Part shown: positions 1 through 11,951 of the stretch, one piece after another | Numbering within the stretch: position 1 is the first letter of the stretch | How the letters are laid out: every line of letters begins with the position of its first letter | Origin: Salminus brasiliensis | Taxonomy: Eukaryota; Chordata; Actinopteri; Characiformes; Bryconidae | NCBI RefSeq assembly: GCF_030463535.1 | Contig: NC_132881.1 | Span: 6,696,526 to 6,760,525, forward strand | DNA: 64,000 bases | Direction: 5' to 3' | Translations under genes and position numbers: made by a program | Notes under the pieces: model-generated | The model's database searches: none | Seen by the model: only the letters and a program-made list of their open reading frames with translations | What the model was told of the DNA's origin: nothing

Positions 1-339
1 GGTGGTCATAATATTATGACTGTGTATGCTGACTTTATCAAACCCTTAATGATCTTTAGGAGCTCCTAGGTGACAATCCATAGCCTCCACTATACTCGTT
101 GGATGAACCCCCCTTAACATGGGGTGACCAAATAGCCAAAGATACAAGTAGACACTATTTCTGGAGAGGAACAGTCTTTAGAAAGTTTTCAAGCCTCTTT
201 TCTGGTCAAACCATGAACACACATGGCTGGAGTTTGCTTAACCATTAGTGAAATTTCTCATTTGAGCTGGACTCTGTTAACGTCTGAATTTTATTGGCAA
301 CAAATTCCACACTCAAGGTCGCAATGTAAGGCAGTGCCG

Positions 340-1048
340 GAGTACATAATTAGGACAGTTGGGAGGATTTTTGCCATTTTGCCTCTGTACACCAACACGA
401 TGAAAATGAAATGATTTGAAAGGAAGCAATCAAGATGTGATTGAAGTGTAGACTTTCAGCTTTAATTCAAGGGGCTTAACAAAAATAGTGCATGAACTGT
501 TTAGAAATTACAGCAATTTATTCACAGCCCCTCCATGTTCACTGGCTCTACAGTAATTGGACAAACTAACATAATTATGTATAGAAGGATTATTGTTAAT
601 ACTTCGATGACAATCCTTTGCAGTCAATAACTGCCTGAAGTCTGGAACCTGAAGTCTGGAGTTTTTTCAGCATTCATCAGTAAGTTGTTCATCAGTAAGT
701 AAAAAGCTACTCGACCGGGCTGAGGTTATGTAATCTGCCATTTAAGAAGTCTTCAGAAGCTCTTGGGCTGCTTTTACGGTATGTTTACAGTCATTATCTG
801 TACAGTGAGGCGCCATCCTATCAGATTTGCAGCATTCGACTGAATCAAAGAACAAAGTACAGCTCAATACCCTCAACAATTCATCCTGCTACTTCCATCA
901 GCAGTTACACCATTCATAAACACCAGTGATCCTGTTCCATTGGCAGCCATGCATGCCCATACCATAATAGTGCCCCCATCATGTTTGACAGATGATGTGC
1001 TATTGGTTCAGATCATAAACCCTTTTTTTCCCCCTCTTATTCTTGGAT
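340..1048 (-). mobile_element. Tc1-like DNA transposon fossil (transposase C-terminus on minus)
   Basis: On the minus strand around 596-650 the reading SRLQAVIDCKGLSSKY-stop matches the C-terminal end of a Tc1/mariner-type transposase family common in fish genomes. Sequence on both sides also resembles that family, for example the CATGTTTGACAGATGATGTG segment near 980, which is antisense to the transposase. No intact ORF remains, so the copy is dead. The outer ends are not clear; the right side runs straight into a 35-bp tandem array. Family assignment is from memory of such elements, not a search. Confidence 0.6.
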
Positions 1049-2580
1049 ATCTGAACACAGCCCTTAACCAGCCTTTCTCTGTCATCTGAACACAGCCCTT
1101 AACCGGCCTTTCTCTGTCATCTGAACACAGCCCTTAACCAGCCTTTCTCTGCTATCTGAACACAGCCTTTAACCAGCCTTTCTCTGCTATCTGAACACAG
1201 CCCTTAACCAGCCTTTCTCTGCTATCTGAACACAGCCCTTAACCGGCCTTTCTCTGCTATCTGAACACAGCCCTTAACCAGCCTTTCTCTGCTATCTGAA
1301 CACAGCCCTTAACCAGCCTTTCTCTGCTATCTGAACACAGCCCTTAACCAGCCTTTCTCTGCTATCTGAACACAGCCCTTAACCGGCCTTTCTCTGCTAT
1401 CTGAACACAGCCTTTAACCGGCCTTTCTCTGCTATCTGAACACATCCTTTAACCAGCCTTTCTCTGCTATCTGAACACAGCCTTTAACCGGCCTTTCTCT
1501 GCTATCTGAACACAGCCCTTAACCAGCCTTTCTCTGCGATCTGAACACAGCCTTTAACCAGCCTTTCTCTGCTATCTGAACACATCCTTTAACCAGCCTT
1601 TCTCTGCTATCTGAACACAGCCCTTAACCAGCCTTTCTCTGCTATCTGAACACAGCCTTTAACCAGCCTTTCTCTGCTATCTGAACACAGCCCTTAACCG
1701 GCCTTTCTCTGCTATCTGAACACAGCCTTTAACCAGCCTTTCTCTGCTATCTGAACACAGCCCTTAACCAGCCTTTCTCTGCTATCTGAACACAGCCCTT
1801 AACCGGCCTTTCTCTGTCATCTGAACACAGCCCTTAACCGGCCTTTCTCTGTCATCTGAACACAGCCCTTAACCGGCCTTTCTCTGCTATCTGAACACAG
1901 CCCTTAACCGGCCTTTCTCTGCTATCTGAACACAGCCCTTAACCGGCCTTTCTCTGCTATCTGAACACAGCCTTTAACCAGCCTTTCTCTGCTATCTGAA
2001 CACAGCCCTTAACCAGCCTTTCTCTGCTATCTGAACACAGCCCTTAACCGGCCTTTCTCTGCTATCTGAACACAGCCCTTAACCGGCCTTTCTCTGCTAT
2101 CTGAACACAGCCCTTAACCGGCCTTTCTCTGCTATCTGAACACAGCCTTTAACCAGCCTTTCTCTGCTATCTGAACACAGCCCTTAACCAGCCTTTCTCT
2201 GCGATCTGAACACAGCCCTTAACCGGCCTTTCTCTGTCATCTTAACACATCCTTTAACCAGCCTTTCTCTGCTATCTGAACACAGCCCTTAACCAGCCTT
2301 TCTCTGCTATCTGAACACAGCCCTTAACCAGCCTTTCTCTGCTATCTGAACACAGCCTTTAACCAGCCTTTCTCTGTCATCTGAACACAGCCCTTAACCG
2401 GCCTTTCTCTGCTATCTGAACACAGCCCTTAACCAGCCTTTCTCTGCTATCTGAACACAGCCCTTAACCAGCCTTTCTCTGCTATCTGAACACAGCCCTT
2501 AACCAGCCTTTCTCTGCTATCTGAACACAGCCCTTAACCGGCCTTTCTCTGCTATCTGAATACAGCCCTTAATTAACCTT
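1049..2580. repeat. 35-bp minisatellite, about 43-44 copies
   Basis: A 35-bp unit starting ATCTGAACACAGCCCTTAAC and ending GCCTTTCTCTGCT is repeated head-to-tail with almost no length variation. Variation is confined to a few positions: CCCTT/CCTTT, CCAGC/CCGGC, GCTAT/GTCAT/GCGAT, and ACAG/ACATC. The variants are interspersed, which suggests repeated unequal exchange or gene conversion. Thirty-five is not a multiple of three and no long ORF runs through it. Confidence 0.97.
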
Positions 2581-4007
2581 TTTGTCTATTTAAAGAAATT
2601 TGAAATATGTGTGTGTGTACAGTTAGTTTGGGGATTACTGGAAAGACGTCCCATTCCGGCCCAGCTGTCAGGTATGGTGATGGATCTGTGAGGTTACAGG
2701 CAGAAAAACAGACATAGCTTTTACCCAAATAATATTATAATGGCCAGCTGTGGTCCCATTCCATTGACTGGACAAGGTAACAGGGGGTGAGTCAGTTATT
2801 GTATATGTAATAATAACACACACAAAAATGACAAGCGTCAGTAATAGGTAGGCTTCTCTAATACACTGTGAGCACGCATCTGAGCAATGCTTTCTGACTG
2901 CCAGTGTATTTACAAGCTTCCTCTATGTCAGATTTGTAATTCCTTTGAAATGTGCTTACACCTGTACCAACAGGAATTCCTGGTGCTGAATAAACAGTTG
3001 TAATCCTGATTGCACTTGTAGACAATGAAAATCTATATTTATAAAACAAGGGACTGTACCGAGAGTGAAAGTACAATACATATTCAATTAGGATTGAAAC
3101 TGAACACTTCAGCAAGGGAGTAGGGTTGTTAACCATAAGCGTGGTCCTGCATTCACCTCTGAAGAGAAATACTGCACAATGTGAACAAGAATGGCTTTGC
3201 AAATCCCCTGTTGTGACTGGCTCAGTGATCTGCAAGTGAAAACAACTACGCAGGTATTAAGAATAATCTTTTGTAGGATTACATGGAACACCAGGTTTGT
3301 ATCAAACGCTCAGGTTAGAAGTACGCCAGGACTATCCCCTGCAATTTGCACTTCAAAGAGGAGTACATCACAAGCACACTTTACACACCAGTGGTCAACA
3401 ACCCTTCTCTTGGAGATCTACCTTTCTGAATAGTTCAGTTCCAACCCTGAATGACCTGTCTGCGCTTGCCCTGAAAATTTGTTGCAGTGATTTGACAAGA
3501 TGTAGGGACCTTAATTCATTTCAAATGTTTTGAAGGTATGCAAAAGGCAACACACTCACAGGAGAACACTGTCAGAGTCATTAGGATCTACCTATATTTC
3601 TGTGCTACTATTTAGCCATGATACTATAGATCTACAGCAGGGGCGTTCCTAGACTACTTCTTGCACTGGGGATCTAGTTAATAAGGTTATTATTATATAT
3701 TAAATGTTGTTAATACATTTTATGTCATATTATTACTAGTTATTACTATATTAATCATATTATGCATGAAATATTTTATTTGCATCATAAGACTACATGT
3801 GAAATTGGGGTTTTGTCCTCGCATCAGTTAAATGCATAAATAAATAAATTATTTAATAAATCTCATAAAGAATTTTGCTTGTTATCAAGATATGTGTGAA
3901 GAATATGTATGTAAGTGTGAAGAACCTCCAACCTTGTAACAGAACCTTCACGTCACCTTACAGCTCTTTAAACCTTTAAGACAGCCCTGTAGACTACAAC
4001 ATTGACT
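2581..4007. other. intergenic, no gene recognised
   Basis: AT-rich sequence downstream of the 35-bp array. Overlapping short ORFs on both strands at 2858-3533 have no recognisable domain, no splice support and no homology I can see. No RNA gene was found. Confidence 0.5.
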
Positions 4008-4245
4008 TACACTTTATATCTAAATGTTTGTGGACTATTTCTTCTGAAATCAAAAAAAAATAGTGGGGAGGTTTACCCACCATTTTGAAGTAACAGCCTC
4101 TGCTCTTCTGGGAAGGCTTCTGAAGATTTCAGAACATTGCTGTGTGGATCTGCCTGCATTCAGCCACAAGACAATTAGTGAGGTCAGGTACTGATGTTGG
4201 ATAATACGTTCTGCACCGTAAATGCCAACTCCCAAATAATGCATG
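4008..4245 (+). mobile_element. degenerate copy of TA-flanked MITE family
   Basis: Shares the order of short blocks with the better preserved copy at 38205-38681: TTTGTGGAC near the left end, TCTTCTGAAATCAA, CTCTGCTCTTCTGGGAAGGC, CATTCAGCCACAAGA and TTAGTGAGGTCAGG. The right half is missing. Confidence 0.5.
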
Positions 4246-4329
4246 CTTACCTTACTGGCTCATGGGCAGGGTGTTCCCATTGTGATGGCAGGATGACTGA
4301 GCGTTAAGTAAGAAGACTGGGCGTTAAGT

Positions 4330-4545
4330 AAGTGTGCTGGACCAGAGACCATCTCCAGGTCTTGTGGCGTGTTCCTGGTATGCAGTGCTCAAAACCCTCC
4401 AAAACCCACCCAACGCAAAGAAAGGCCCCACCTCACAACTCACAGGACTTAAAGGATGCTAATGTCTTGCTAATGTCAATGGGTCCGAGCTGTTTTGGCA
4501 GTACAATATTATACAGGTGGTTCTAATGTTATGGCTGATCATTGA
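4330..4545 (-). mobile_element. Tc1-like element fragment with GATCAGCCATAACATTA terminus
   Basis: Read on the minus strand the fragment begins TGATCAGCCATAACATTAGA and continues with blocks shared by the 42509-42986 copy (GCCAAAACAGCTCGGACCCA, CTTTAAGTCCTGTGAGTT, CCACAAGACCTGGAGATG). The interior is heavily deleted and no transposase frame survives. Confidence 0.6.
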
Positions 4546-4849
4546 AAACGTTGAAAACATCTGATGCAGATGGTTGGGTTGGGTTGTTACAGAATTCTGC
4601 TGCAAGGCTTGCAGGTCGCCCCAACCCTACATGTTTATGCACACTGTCGGTATAATTAAGGGGTACCCAGCCCTGCTCCTGCACCTGCTGATTCTCTGAA
4701 CACTTTCTGGGATGAAATTGATGCCATAATAGACAAAGGCTTTTAGGACTAATAACACTTGTTGGACTAAGCTTTAATAAAGGTTTATGCAGGTTTAGGG
4801 CAGTGACCATGAAGGACTTTTGTAGGTCTCTCCTCAACCTAGCTGAATT

Positions 4850-4895
4850 TACTCATTATAAGAGGTGTCTGGATACTTTTGGACATGTAGCTTAA
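4850..4895. mobile_element. isolated terminal repeat of the TA MITE family
   Basis: The stretch with GGTGTCTGGATACTTTTGGA followed by CATGTAG resembles one terminus of the MITE seen at 38205-38681. No matching opposite end is found close by, so this is a partial copy. Confidence 0.4.
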
Positions 4896-5099
4896 GACTT
4901 CAACTAGTTGCTACTCGCGACTGATCAAAGACCAGCCATCATGGAAGGCCAAAAAGACAGAATAGGAATAGGCTGCACCTGGCGCCAAAGGTGGAGGGAA
5001 AACCCACCCACCCCCCCATCCGTAGAGCGAATCCCTCTGTGCACATGAGAAGAAAGGCAAGCTAACATGCCGGGGACGTGACATGTTGCTGCCGGCCAA

Positions 5100-6038
5100 G
5101 TTCACGCCTGCCTACCTGGAGTCGGCTGGAGGCCCTGGATCCACTGCTCCCACAGCTTCTGTCTAATTAAAAGTTGGTAAAGGAGGGGTACAGAGGGGCA
5201 CGGAGGAGGAGGAGGAGGAGGAGGAGGGGAGATTGGAGATCAAAGAGAATTCTCCTTCTGGCAAATGCCAGGGAGAGGGAGGAAGAGTGTGATGGAGGTT
5301 AGGGAAGCAGGCGACGCAGGTCAGGGAGACTTGGGAAACAGTGAAAGCGAGTGAATTTCACATCTTGGAGTAGTTAACAGGGTGGGTCTCAGGTAATTTG
5401 GAAAGTCTAAAGGTGTTCACCTGGCAAGTGGCCAAATAATAATGCCAATCTAACCAGATAATGGCTTTAAATAATGAACGTATAGATTTGACTGGTATTT
5501 TAAACAGATATTCGATGAGGTGTTCACAGTGCTCTGGAAGAGTTAACACTATATAATGTCAATCCAGGCAGATACAGTATCAATTAGTGCATTTTTAGGA
5601 CACTGGTAAATACAGTATGGACAGTACATGAAAGATACTGGACATCAGCACTGCCCCACAGTTCCCATGTCCCTAATAAAACATCATAAATGATTACACG
5701 GATGCCACAAAACGCAGTGGAAAACTACCAGATACAATATTATTTAATTCTTTTCAGTTATTTGCAGCTTTGGGGGGGGGGGGCAGATTAATGAGACGGT
5801 AATACATTTATGAGCAGCATCTCTGTTCTGGCGTCACCCACCCATCCAACTCAAATTATATTGCATACAAGAATGAAATGAGAATCAATACATGCAGGAG
5901 AAAATGTAATAAATGCCAAGGTAACAACAGTCAAACAATAATAGCTGTGGCCTGAAACTGCACAATAAAAGGGGTGTGGGGCCCTAGTCAACACTTATAT
6001 AGTGGCAAAATGAATGGTTGAAATGGCGTAAGTCAGGG

Positions 6039-6042
<4 letters not shown>
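5100..6042. other. intergenic; short GGA tract and 12-G run
   Basis: No gene recognised. It contains a (GGA)n tract at about 5205-5226 and a run of twelve G at 5772-5783. The rest is unique-looking AT-rich sequence. Confidence 0.5.

Positions 6043-6106
<64 letters not shown>
6043..6106. repeat. (TA)n microsatellite
   Basis: About 64 bp of uninterrupted TA dinucleotides. This length is expected to be polymorphic and can form cruciform or unwound structure. Confidence 0.97.
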
Positions 6107-6109
<3 letters not shown>

Positions 6110-7039
6110 TCTTTTACTACTCTTTGTAGTTTTTCCCATTTTTTATTTGTGGCGTTGGTTTTGTCCATTATTTCTCACAAAAGGCTTCTAGCTCGGTTAG
6201 ATGCTTGGGCCATCTTGCATGCCCTTCTGCTCTGAGGTCTAGCCATAGATTTCCAGTGATGTTTAGGTGGGGGGACTGTGCTAGACGGCTGCTTAGAGGA
6301 GTGCATAGCTGCTGATTGTTGGAACGAGGTTCGAGGAGTCAGCGTGTTTATAAAGCTTTGTCATTTTGATAACTTGGCCTTTCCTAATGATGACTGTGAA
6401 CCGGCTATAGCTCTACTAAGCTAAATAAGGTCTAAGCCTGGGTAAAAAAAAAAAGGCTCAAATCTTTTGGGATGCCCAAACCAATTCAAAGTAACAGAAA
6501 TCATCAGAAACCAAACTTTTGCATTATATATGCCACTGTGCATGTATACTATATGGACCAGAAAGAAACAGAGGGAGCTCAATAGATCAGACCGGCTACA
6601 GAAATAAAGGAAATGTAAGGGAAATGTAAAGAGTGCAATGAGTGGAGCAGAGGAAGCCTGAAACAGCCATGAAGAAGTTCAGAGAGGGTGTGAAGGCCCC
6701 AACCCGGCCTCTTGTCACCTTTTAGTTTTTACCTGCTTACATAACAGACCTACTATCTGTAATACTTGACTACAAGGCAGCATAAGGCTACATGACACCT
6801 ACTGTACATAAGCCTTTCCTGACACCTAACCGAAACCTATATGCAGCTGATAAAGGGCTTATTCCAACAGGCCTTAGCTGTTATAAAGCCTGTCTATTTT
6901 GTCGATGTAATTTTCACTCAGAAAGAGTAGAAAGAGCAGAAAGTTGCCTTCCTGAGGGCTTTAACGGCTAAATATAAAAAAAAAACATTTAATATTCATC
7001 CCAAAAAAGGAGGAAACTGAAAACATCTTGTGGTTGTTG
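6107..7039. other. intergenic, nothing recognised
   Basis: AT-rich sequence without a credible ORF, exon pair or RNA gene. Short A runs at about 6447 and 6977. Confidence 0.45.
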
Positions 7040-7270
7040 TTGCCATAAGCAGTGTAAGTGGTGGTTGGTGTAGTTAGTGGGAAACAACACTGCCGTCCTC
7101 ACAGCAGACAAGGGCTTGATTCCCCAGCCGTGCAAGCACACCACCCTACACCAAGAAGAGTCCTTGGGCGAGACTCTTCAGTCTCTCTTCAGGACACTGA
7201 AACAGCTTTAATTCTGATGTTAAAAAGGCCTTGCATCAGCCGGTGCTCTCATTGGATTTTCCTTAGTATT
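7040..7270 (+). mobile_element. tRNA-derived SINE-like repeat
   Basis: Begins with a tRNA-like head: a degenerate A-box (TGGTGTAGTTAG) followed about 60 nt later by GGGCTTGATTCCCCAG, which resembles a B-box (GGTTCGATTCC). The body contains CACCAAGAAGAGTCCTTGG, which I recall from interspersed teleost SINEs. It is divergent and the ends are uncertain. Confidence 0.45.
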
Positions 7271-7802
7271 TACCACTTCTTGTTTTTTCATCCTTGTATC
7301 AAAACCGATACGATTAGAGAGGATGGAAGCCCACCAGCAATCGCTTTGGGCCCCCCTAACACATAATCCACTTTTGCTGCTTTCAAGGTTAGCAGACCAT
7401 GCTGCAGTTACAGCTCTTTTTACATGACTTAACGAGCTCTGCACGTGTCAGAACCCACTCCACACCAACACACAGGGCATTAACTGATTCGGACATGTGA
7501 ATCGATTCCCATTCAATCCAGGCCCGCGACTGACTGTCCACGTGCGCCATCTGGTGGAGCTCACTGGGAAAGTCAGTTTTTTAAAGACCAAGGCTGGGAT
7601 GAAGGCTGGGATGAAGGCTGGGATATCTTGCAGTTGTAGGACTACACTGCTCCACAGGTCAGGAGGAGACCCCATCCTGACTGATTTTCAGTAAACACCC
7701 TAACTTACCTCCAGTCCTGTGAGGGCGGTGTTCTCTGGTACAGGCAGGACTGCTGTAACCCCTGAAACACGAGGAGAGCATTACAATATTGAATATATCT
7801 AT

Positions 7803-7847
7803 ACACACACACACACGTATATATATACATATATATATATATATACT
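7803..7847. repeat. (CA)n/(TA)n compound microsatellite
   Basis: A short CA run is followed by TA-rich dinucleotides. It lies about 60 bp beyond the tRNA-Val 3' end. Confidence 0.85.
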
Positions 7848-7903
7848 GCACCGAGCCATCTGCGTCTACCGTCACACACATATACCATGTACAGTATAAT
7901 GAG

Positions 7904-7907
7904 AAAA
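7904..7907 (-). terminator. RNA polymerase III terminator (T4)
   Basis: Four T residues on the minus strand begin 3 nt after the last tRNA-Val base (7911). This is the usual pol III stop signal position. Confidence 0.75.
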
Positions 7908-7910
7908 GGA

Positions 7911-7983
7911 TGTTTCCGCCCGGTCTCGAACCGGGGACCTTTCGCGTGTTAGGCGAACGTGATAACCACTACACTACGGAAAC
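7911..7983 (-). tRNA. tRNA-Val (anticodon AAC)
   Basis: The 73-nt minus-strand sequence folds as a full cloverleaf. The acceptor stem GTTTCCG pairs with CGGAAAC and is followed by discriminator A. The anticodon is AAC at 7950-7948, reading GTT codons (with A34 expected to become inosine). The T-arm is CCCCG/CGGGC-like. The internal promoter is intact: A-box TAGTGTAGTGG and B-box GGTTCGAGACC. As I remember vertebrate tRNA-Val-AAC genes, the only difference is a G in place of A in the T-loop (GAGACC instead of GAAACC). CCA is not encoded, as expected. A T4 terminator follows. It is very probably a functional gene rather than a SINE head. Confidence 0.96.
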
Positions 7984-8082
7984 GCCTGTCTGTGAGCCTC
8001 CACCCCCTGCCCAACCATGTAACGGGCCATGACCAACATTTCGTAAAGGAAAAAGAAAGTGAAATGGGGTGATAACGCACTA

Positions 8083-8098
8083 TTATTATTATCATCAC

Positions 8099-8143
<45 letters not shown>

Positions 8144-8214
8144 GATTATTATTAGTGGTAGTATTATCATTATTATTATTAGTAGTATTATTATTAGTAG
8201 TAGTAGTATTATCA

Positions 8215-8247
<33 letters not shown>

Positions 8248-8274
8248 GTAGTAGTAGTAGTAGTAGTAGTATTA

Positions 8275-8307
<33 letters not shown>

Positions 8308-8375
8308 GTAGTAGTAGTAGTAGTATTATCATTATTATTATTATTATTATTATTATTAGTAGTAGTAGTAGTAAT

Positions 8376-8415
<40 letters not shown>

Positions 8416-8483
8416 GTAGTAGTAGTAGTAGTATTATCATTATTATTATTATTATTATTATTATTAGTAGTAGTAGTAGTAAT

Positions 8484-8523
<40 letters not shown>

Positions 8524-8703
8524 GTAGTAGTAGTAGTAGTATTATCATTATCATTATTATTATTAGTAGTAGTAGTCGTAGTAGTATTATCATTAATATT
8601 ATTATTAGTAGTAGTAGTAGTAGCATTGTTATTATTATTATTATTAGTAGTAGTAGTAGCATTGTTATTATTATTATTATTAGTAGTAGTAGTAGTAGTA
8701 TTA

Positions 8704-8742
<39 letters not shown>

Positions 8743-8786
8743 GTAGTAGTAGTAGCATTGTTATTATTATTATTATTATTATTATA
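8083..8786. repeat. compound trinucleotide array (ATT/AGT/ATC)
   Basis: About 700 bp made almost entirely of three related trinucleotides in alternating blocks: long (ATT)n, shorter (AGT)n, with ATC interruptions at block borders. Blocks recur in similar order; the AGT-to-AATATTATCATTATCATT segment near 8360 recurs about 110 bp later near 8470, so the array grew by segmental duplication as well as slippage. Long ORFs on both strands here encode only Ile/Leu/Val/Met runs and are artefacts. The array lies about 100 bp on the 5' side of the tRNA-Val gene. Confidence 0.96.
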
Positions 8787-9904
8787 AAGGTCAACAGAGA
8801 GGATATAATAGTCTAGTATAATGATTTCAAGTAATAAGTTTCTAGCCTTCGTTTCTCCATACAGTTCACGTTATTAAATACACCTATATTATTTTATATA
8901 TTTTTATATATTACGAAAATACAAGACAATGCTCTCGTGATATGCGGCGGAGACATGTGCCTACAAGTTTTTATTATTAATTTTAAGATTATTTTATTTC
9001 GAAAAATAATAATAAAACTTTTTATTACTATTATTAAAACTTATTATGCATATATGACTTTAATTTTGTATCGTATTCGATACTTCCGGGATTTATTGCT
9101 CACGTTTTTTTTTTTTAAACAAATTTAAAACATACAGAATATAATGCTGTTTAATCCCTTATGCTCTGAGCTGCCTTTAAAAAATTAAAATTGTACTTAA
9201 GTAATTCCAAACTAATAAGATGTCAGTATGTATTTTTGTATGTAATTTATACATTTTATATTTCTTAGAGTATTTGTTATATAATTATCACACAGATGTT
9301 GCAAAAAAATAAATAAATAAAAAATGCACCAATTATTGAACACTTGAGCACTGAGCACCAGACACCACACACTGTAATAAACAACGGCAAGAGCACAGCG
9401 GTCCAAGTGGCTGGCGGCATGGAGTGAAATATAAATGGCAGGAATGCATATCTAAAGAACTGCAGGATGCTATTCACATGAAAGCGAGGATACAGCCCAG
9501 CACAGTGTAGGAGCAGAATAATAAGATGCGCTGTCCAGTGAGGGATAGAAAGAGACAGCAGTCAGTGTCTTGGCTGTCTTGCGGTTCATACAGGCCTGTG
9601 GGAGGAAGCTGGGTGGTTTGTACCATGATGCTTCAGAAGCATCTGTCAAAGACCAGAACACCAGGTGTGAGCTGGCTTACGGGCATCTGTGATAATGGAC
9701 TGGGCCTTCATCCAGGATCAGGCTATGCAGAGTTGAGATGAAGACTAATGAACAAACGAAAGGTGAACCTTGTTCAGTCTTTGGCCTACAACAAACAGCA
9801 CGCCTTGCTGTGTAATTTGATAAGGCCTCCTTAAAAGCACCGCTCACGGTGTCTTCCATCTTCATGGCAAGCTTCCTTGAACAAGCCATTTTTATATGAT
9901 ATGT
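8787..9904. other. intergenic, nothing recognised
   Basis: Very AT-rich at 8800-9330, then ordinary intergenic sequence. No credible gene was seen on either strand. Confidence 0.45.
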
Positions 9905-10257
9905 TCTCTGTCCAAAAGTATCTAGACACCCCCTTGTCTAATTTGTGAATTTCGCCTACTTTACAGTGCCCCTATTCCTGACCAGTATTGTAGCTTGTTT
10001 AATTTCAACTGAAAGGCACTGCCAAAGGTTTAGGAGGCTCCACAGCAATGGCACATGATCCTAAGGTCAAGATGCCCAATGGCAAGCATTAGCTAGAGGG
10101 GTGGCGCTGAACACAGAGCTTCTTTCAGTCCATTTGGGATGAGTTGGAGTGGCGTTTGTGATCCAGAACTTATCACCCATCAGTGCCTGACCTAACTTAT
10201 GCTCTTGCGGCTAGATCCCACATATAGCGTAAAGCCTTTCCAGCACAAAGTGAGTTA
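9905..10257 (-). mobile_element. degenerate TA MITE copy, reverse orientation
   Basis: Starts near TCCAAAAGTATCTAGACACC, then has GGGATGAGTTGGAGTGG, a CTGACCT...GCTCTTGCGGCTAGAT block and AAAGCCTTTCCAG. This is the same order as the copy at 53945-54273. It is badly diverged and the right terminus is lost. Confidence 0.5.
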
Positions 10258-10789
10258 CTCAGGTACTGAGGAAAAGTAATCCTTTACAAATCACCAATTT
10301 CTTCTCTCAAATCGTAATGGGATTACTTGTATTTCCTCAGGGAATACTCACTACTTAGGCTACTCCCTCAAATCAATACAAATCTACCAACTGAAAAACA
10401 CCAAATTGTTAAGACTGTTTAAAGAACCGCCCTCAAAAATAAAATGTAAAACTTACAGAAATGTTACTGAATGAAATTAAGGAGAGTCTGGCTCTTTCTT
10501 TTCCAGCATATGAGGCATGTATCCATAGTTTTGAGTTAGTGTGATTAGATGCATGGGCTGATTGCTCAATTAAATCCTAATTGACCCACAGCACCTCTCT
10601 GAAGGGTCAAGAACTGTCATTAGGAGCTGTCAGCTGATGACCATTTCAGAGCATAATAAATTCCCTGACTCTTTAAACCTTGTGCTAACACACCATAACC
10701 ATGTGCTTCTCTAAGCAGCAGGCAAATGATCTAAAATTAAGATAAACAATGGGAAGGCTTGATAACATGCAATTAAAGAGCTTCTAGAG

Positions 10790-11020
10790 GGCCATTGCCA
10801 TTTAATGCTCAAGAGGCCATTAAGAAGAACTGCAGAAATCAAGACATGATCTATGATGAAAACTCCATATATGTTGATAAAAAAGGCAACGCAAACCCTC
10901 ATATCGCAGCAAAAGACCTGCAGAAAGACCTGTTTGGAAGGAAAAGGAAGCCACATCCGATGAGAAGGACTCCTTGCAAACTGTTAGACGCTGGGTTGGG
11001 TCTATTGTGCTTTGAGGTTG
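10790..11020 (+). mobile_element. Tc1-like transposase N-terminal fragment
   Basis: The plus-strand frame contains ANPHIAAKDLQKDL, which fits the helix-turn-helix linker of Tc1-type transposases (family pattern ANPxITAKQLQxDL). After a frameshift, SLQTVRRWVGSIVL resembles the following TVRRRLxEAGL segment. This is the only visible piece of the element, and it is dead. Confidence 0.5.
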
Positions 11021-11716
11021 TGTGGCAGTCAGTAGAACAGAAAACTGCACACATACATATCAGATGAAAACATATCAGTAACATCTGGAAGCAAATATGA
11101 CAGATGTAAGTAAAAAATTAAATCTTCCGACTTAAAACATCAATCAAAATCTGTACAGAATATCCAAGAGGGTCCAAGAACATCATACAAGGTTTCTGAA
11201 AGGGAAAATGGGTAAAACACAAATAGACTGCTAGCAGGCAGCAAAAGCTTCACAAGCTGTGCGCATTTAATATCAATCACAAGTTCTCAGTTTTGGCTCT
11301 TGGCAAATTGTAAAGTGGACAGTGTGTATAAGTGGCTACATCAACATCTCTGGTAGGGTCTTTTTTTGAGGGGGTGGGGTTGCTCAAATAAATGACTTAA
11401 CTACACATGAGGGCAGCTGTGGCCAAAAGCTGCTTCTGTTTCTGCCCCACTGTTCAAGTTTATTTTCTGATAAATTTGCTACCAGAAGCATGATGAGAAA
11501 TAACCAACAGAAATCTAGGTGCAGTCTTGCAAACAATGACCCTGCAAGATTCTCAAGTCTTTGCCAAATCATGGTCTGTGACTAAAAACTCTGTGAGTAA
11601 TGAGAAGTCATTGGATGTGTGTGTGTGTGTCAGACACACACACTTTGTTAGCCCTTAAAAGTCTTCTAGCTAGCATTAGAAGGGAGCCCAAATCTTTGCA
11701 CATGCCACAATTGCTA

Positions 11717-11951
11717 TTTTATTTATTTATTTTTATATAACTTCATAAAACATCATTAATACTGATTTCTTAGAAACAAATAGAAACAACACTGTGTGGG
11801 ATTGAACATTAAGAAGTATTAAGGCCCAGTACTTACTGATTAGACAAACTAAAATATAACAAGCTAAGAAGCTGAAGTTTGTTATGCCAATTACGTTTAA
11901 TTACAGGGATCAGTTCATTTTCAGTTGTTCAATCCACTTTTGATTTTTATT
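11717..11951 (-). promoter_or_regulatory. btbd9: candidate btbd9 poly(A) signals
   Basis: AATAAA hexamers occur on the minus strand at 11946-11951 (about 170 nt past the stop codon) and in a cluster around 11717-11730 (about 390 nt past it). Either could define the btbd9 3' end. The sequence alone does not decide between them. Confidence 0.45.

Noticed and set aside
1049-2580. CRISPR-like regular array
   Set aside because: Units are contiguous 35-bp repeats without unique spacers, in a vertebrate genome. It is a minisatellite.
7949-8794. ORFs of 242-281 codons of Ile, Leu, Val and Met
   Set aside because: Pure trinucleotide repeat translation; the minus-strand ORF even runs through the tRNA gene region.
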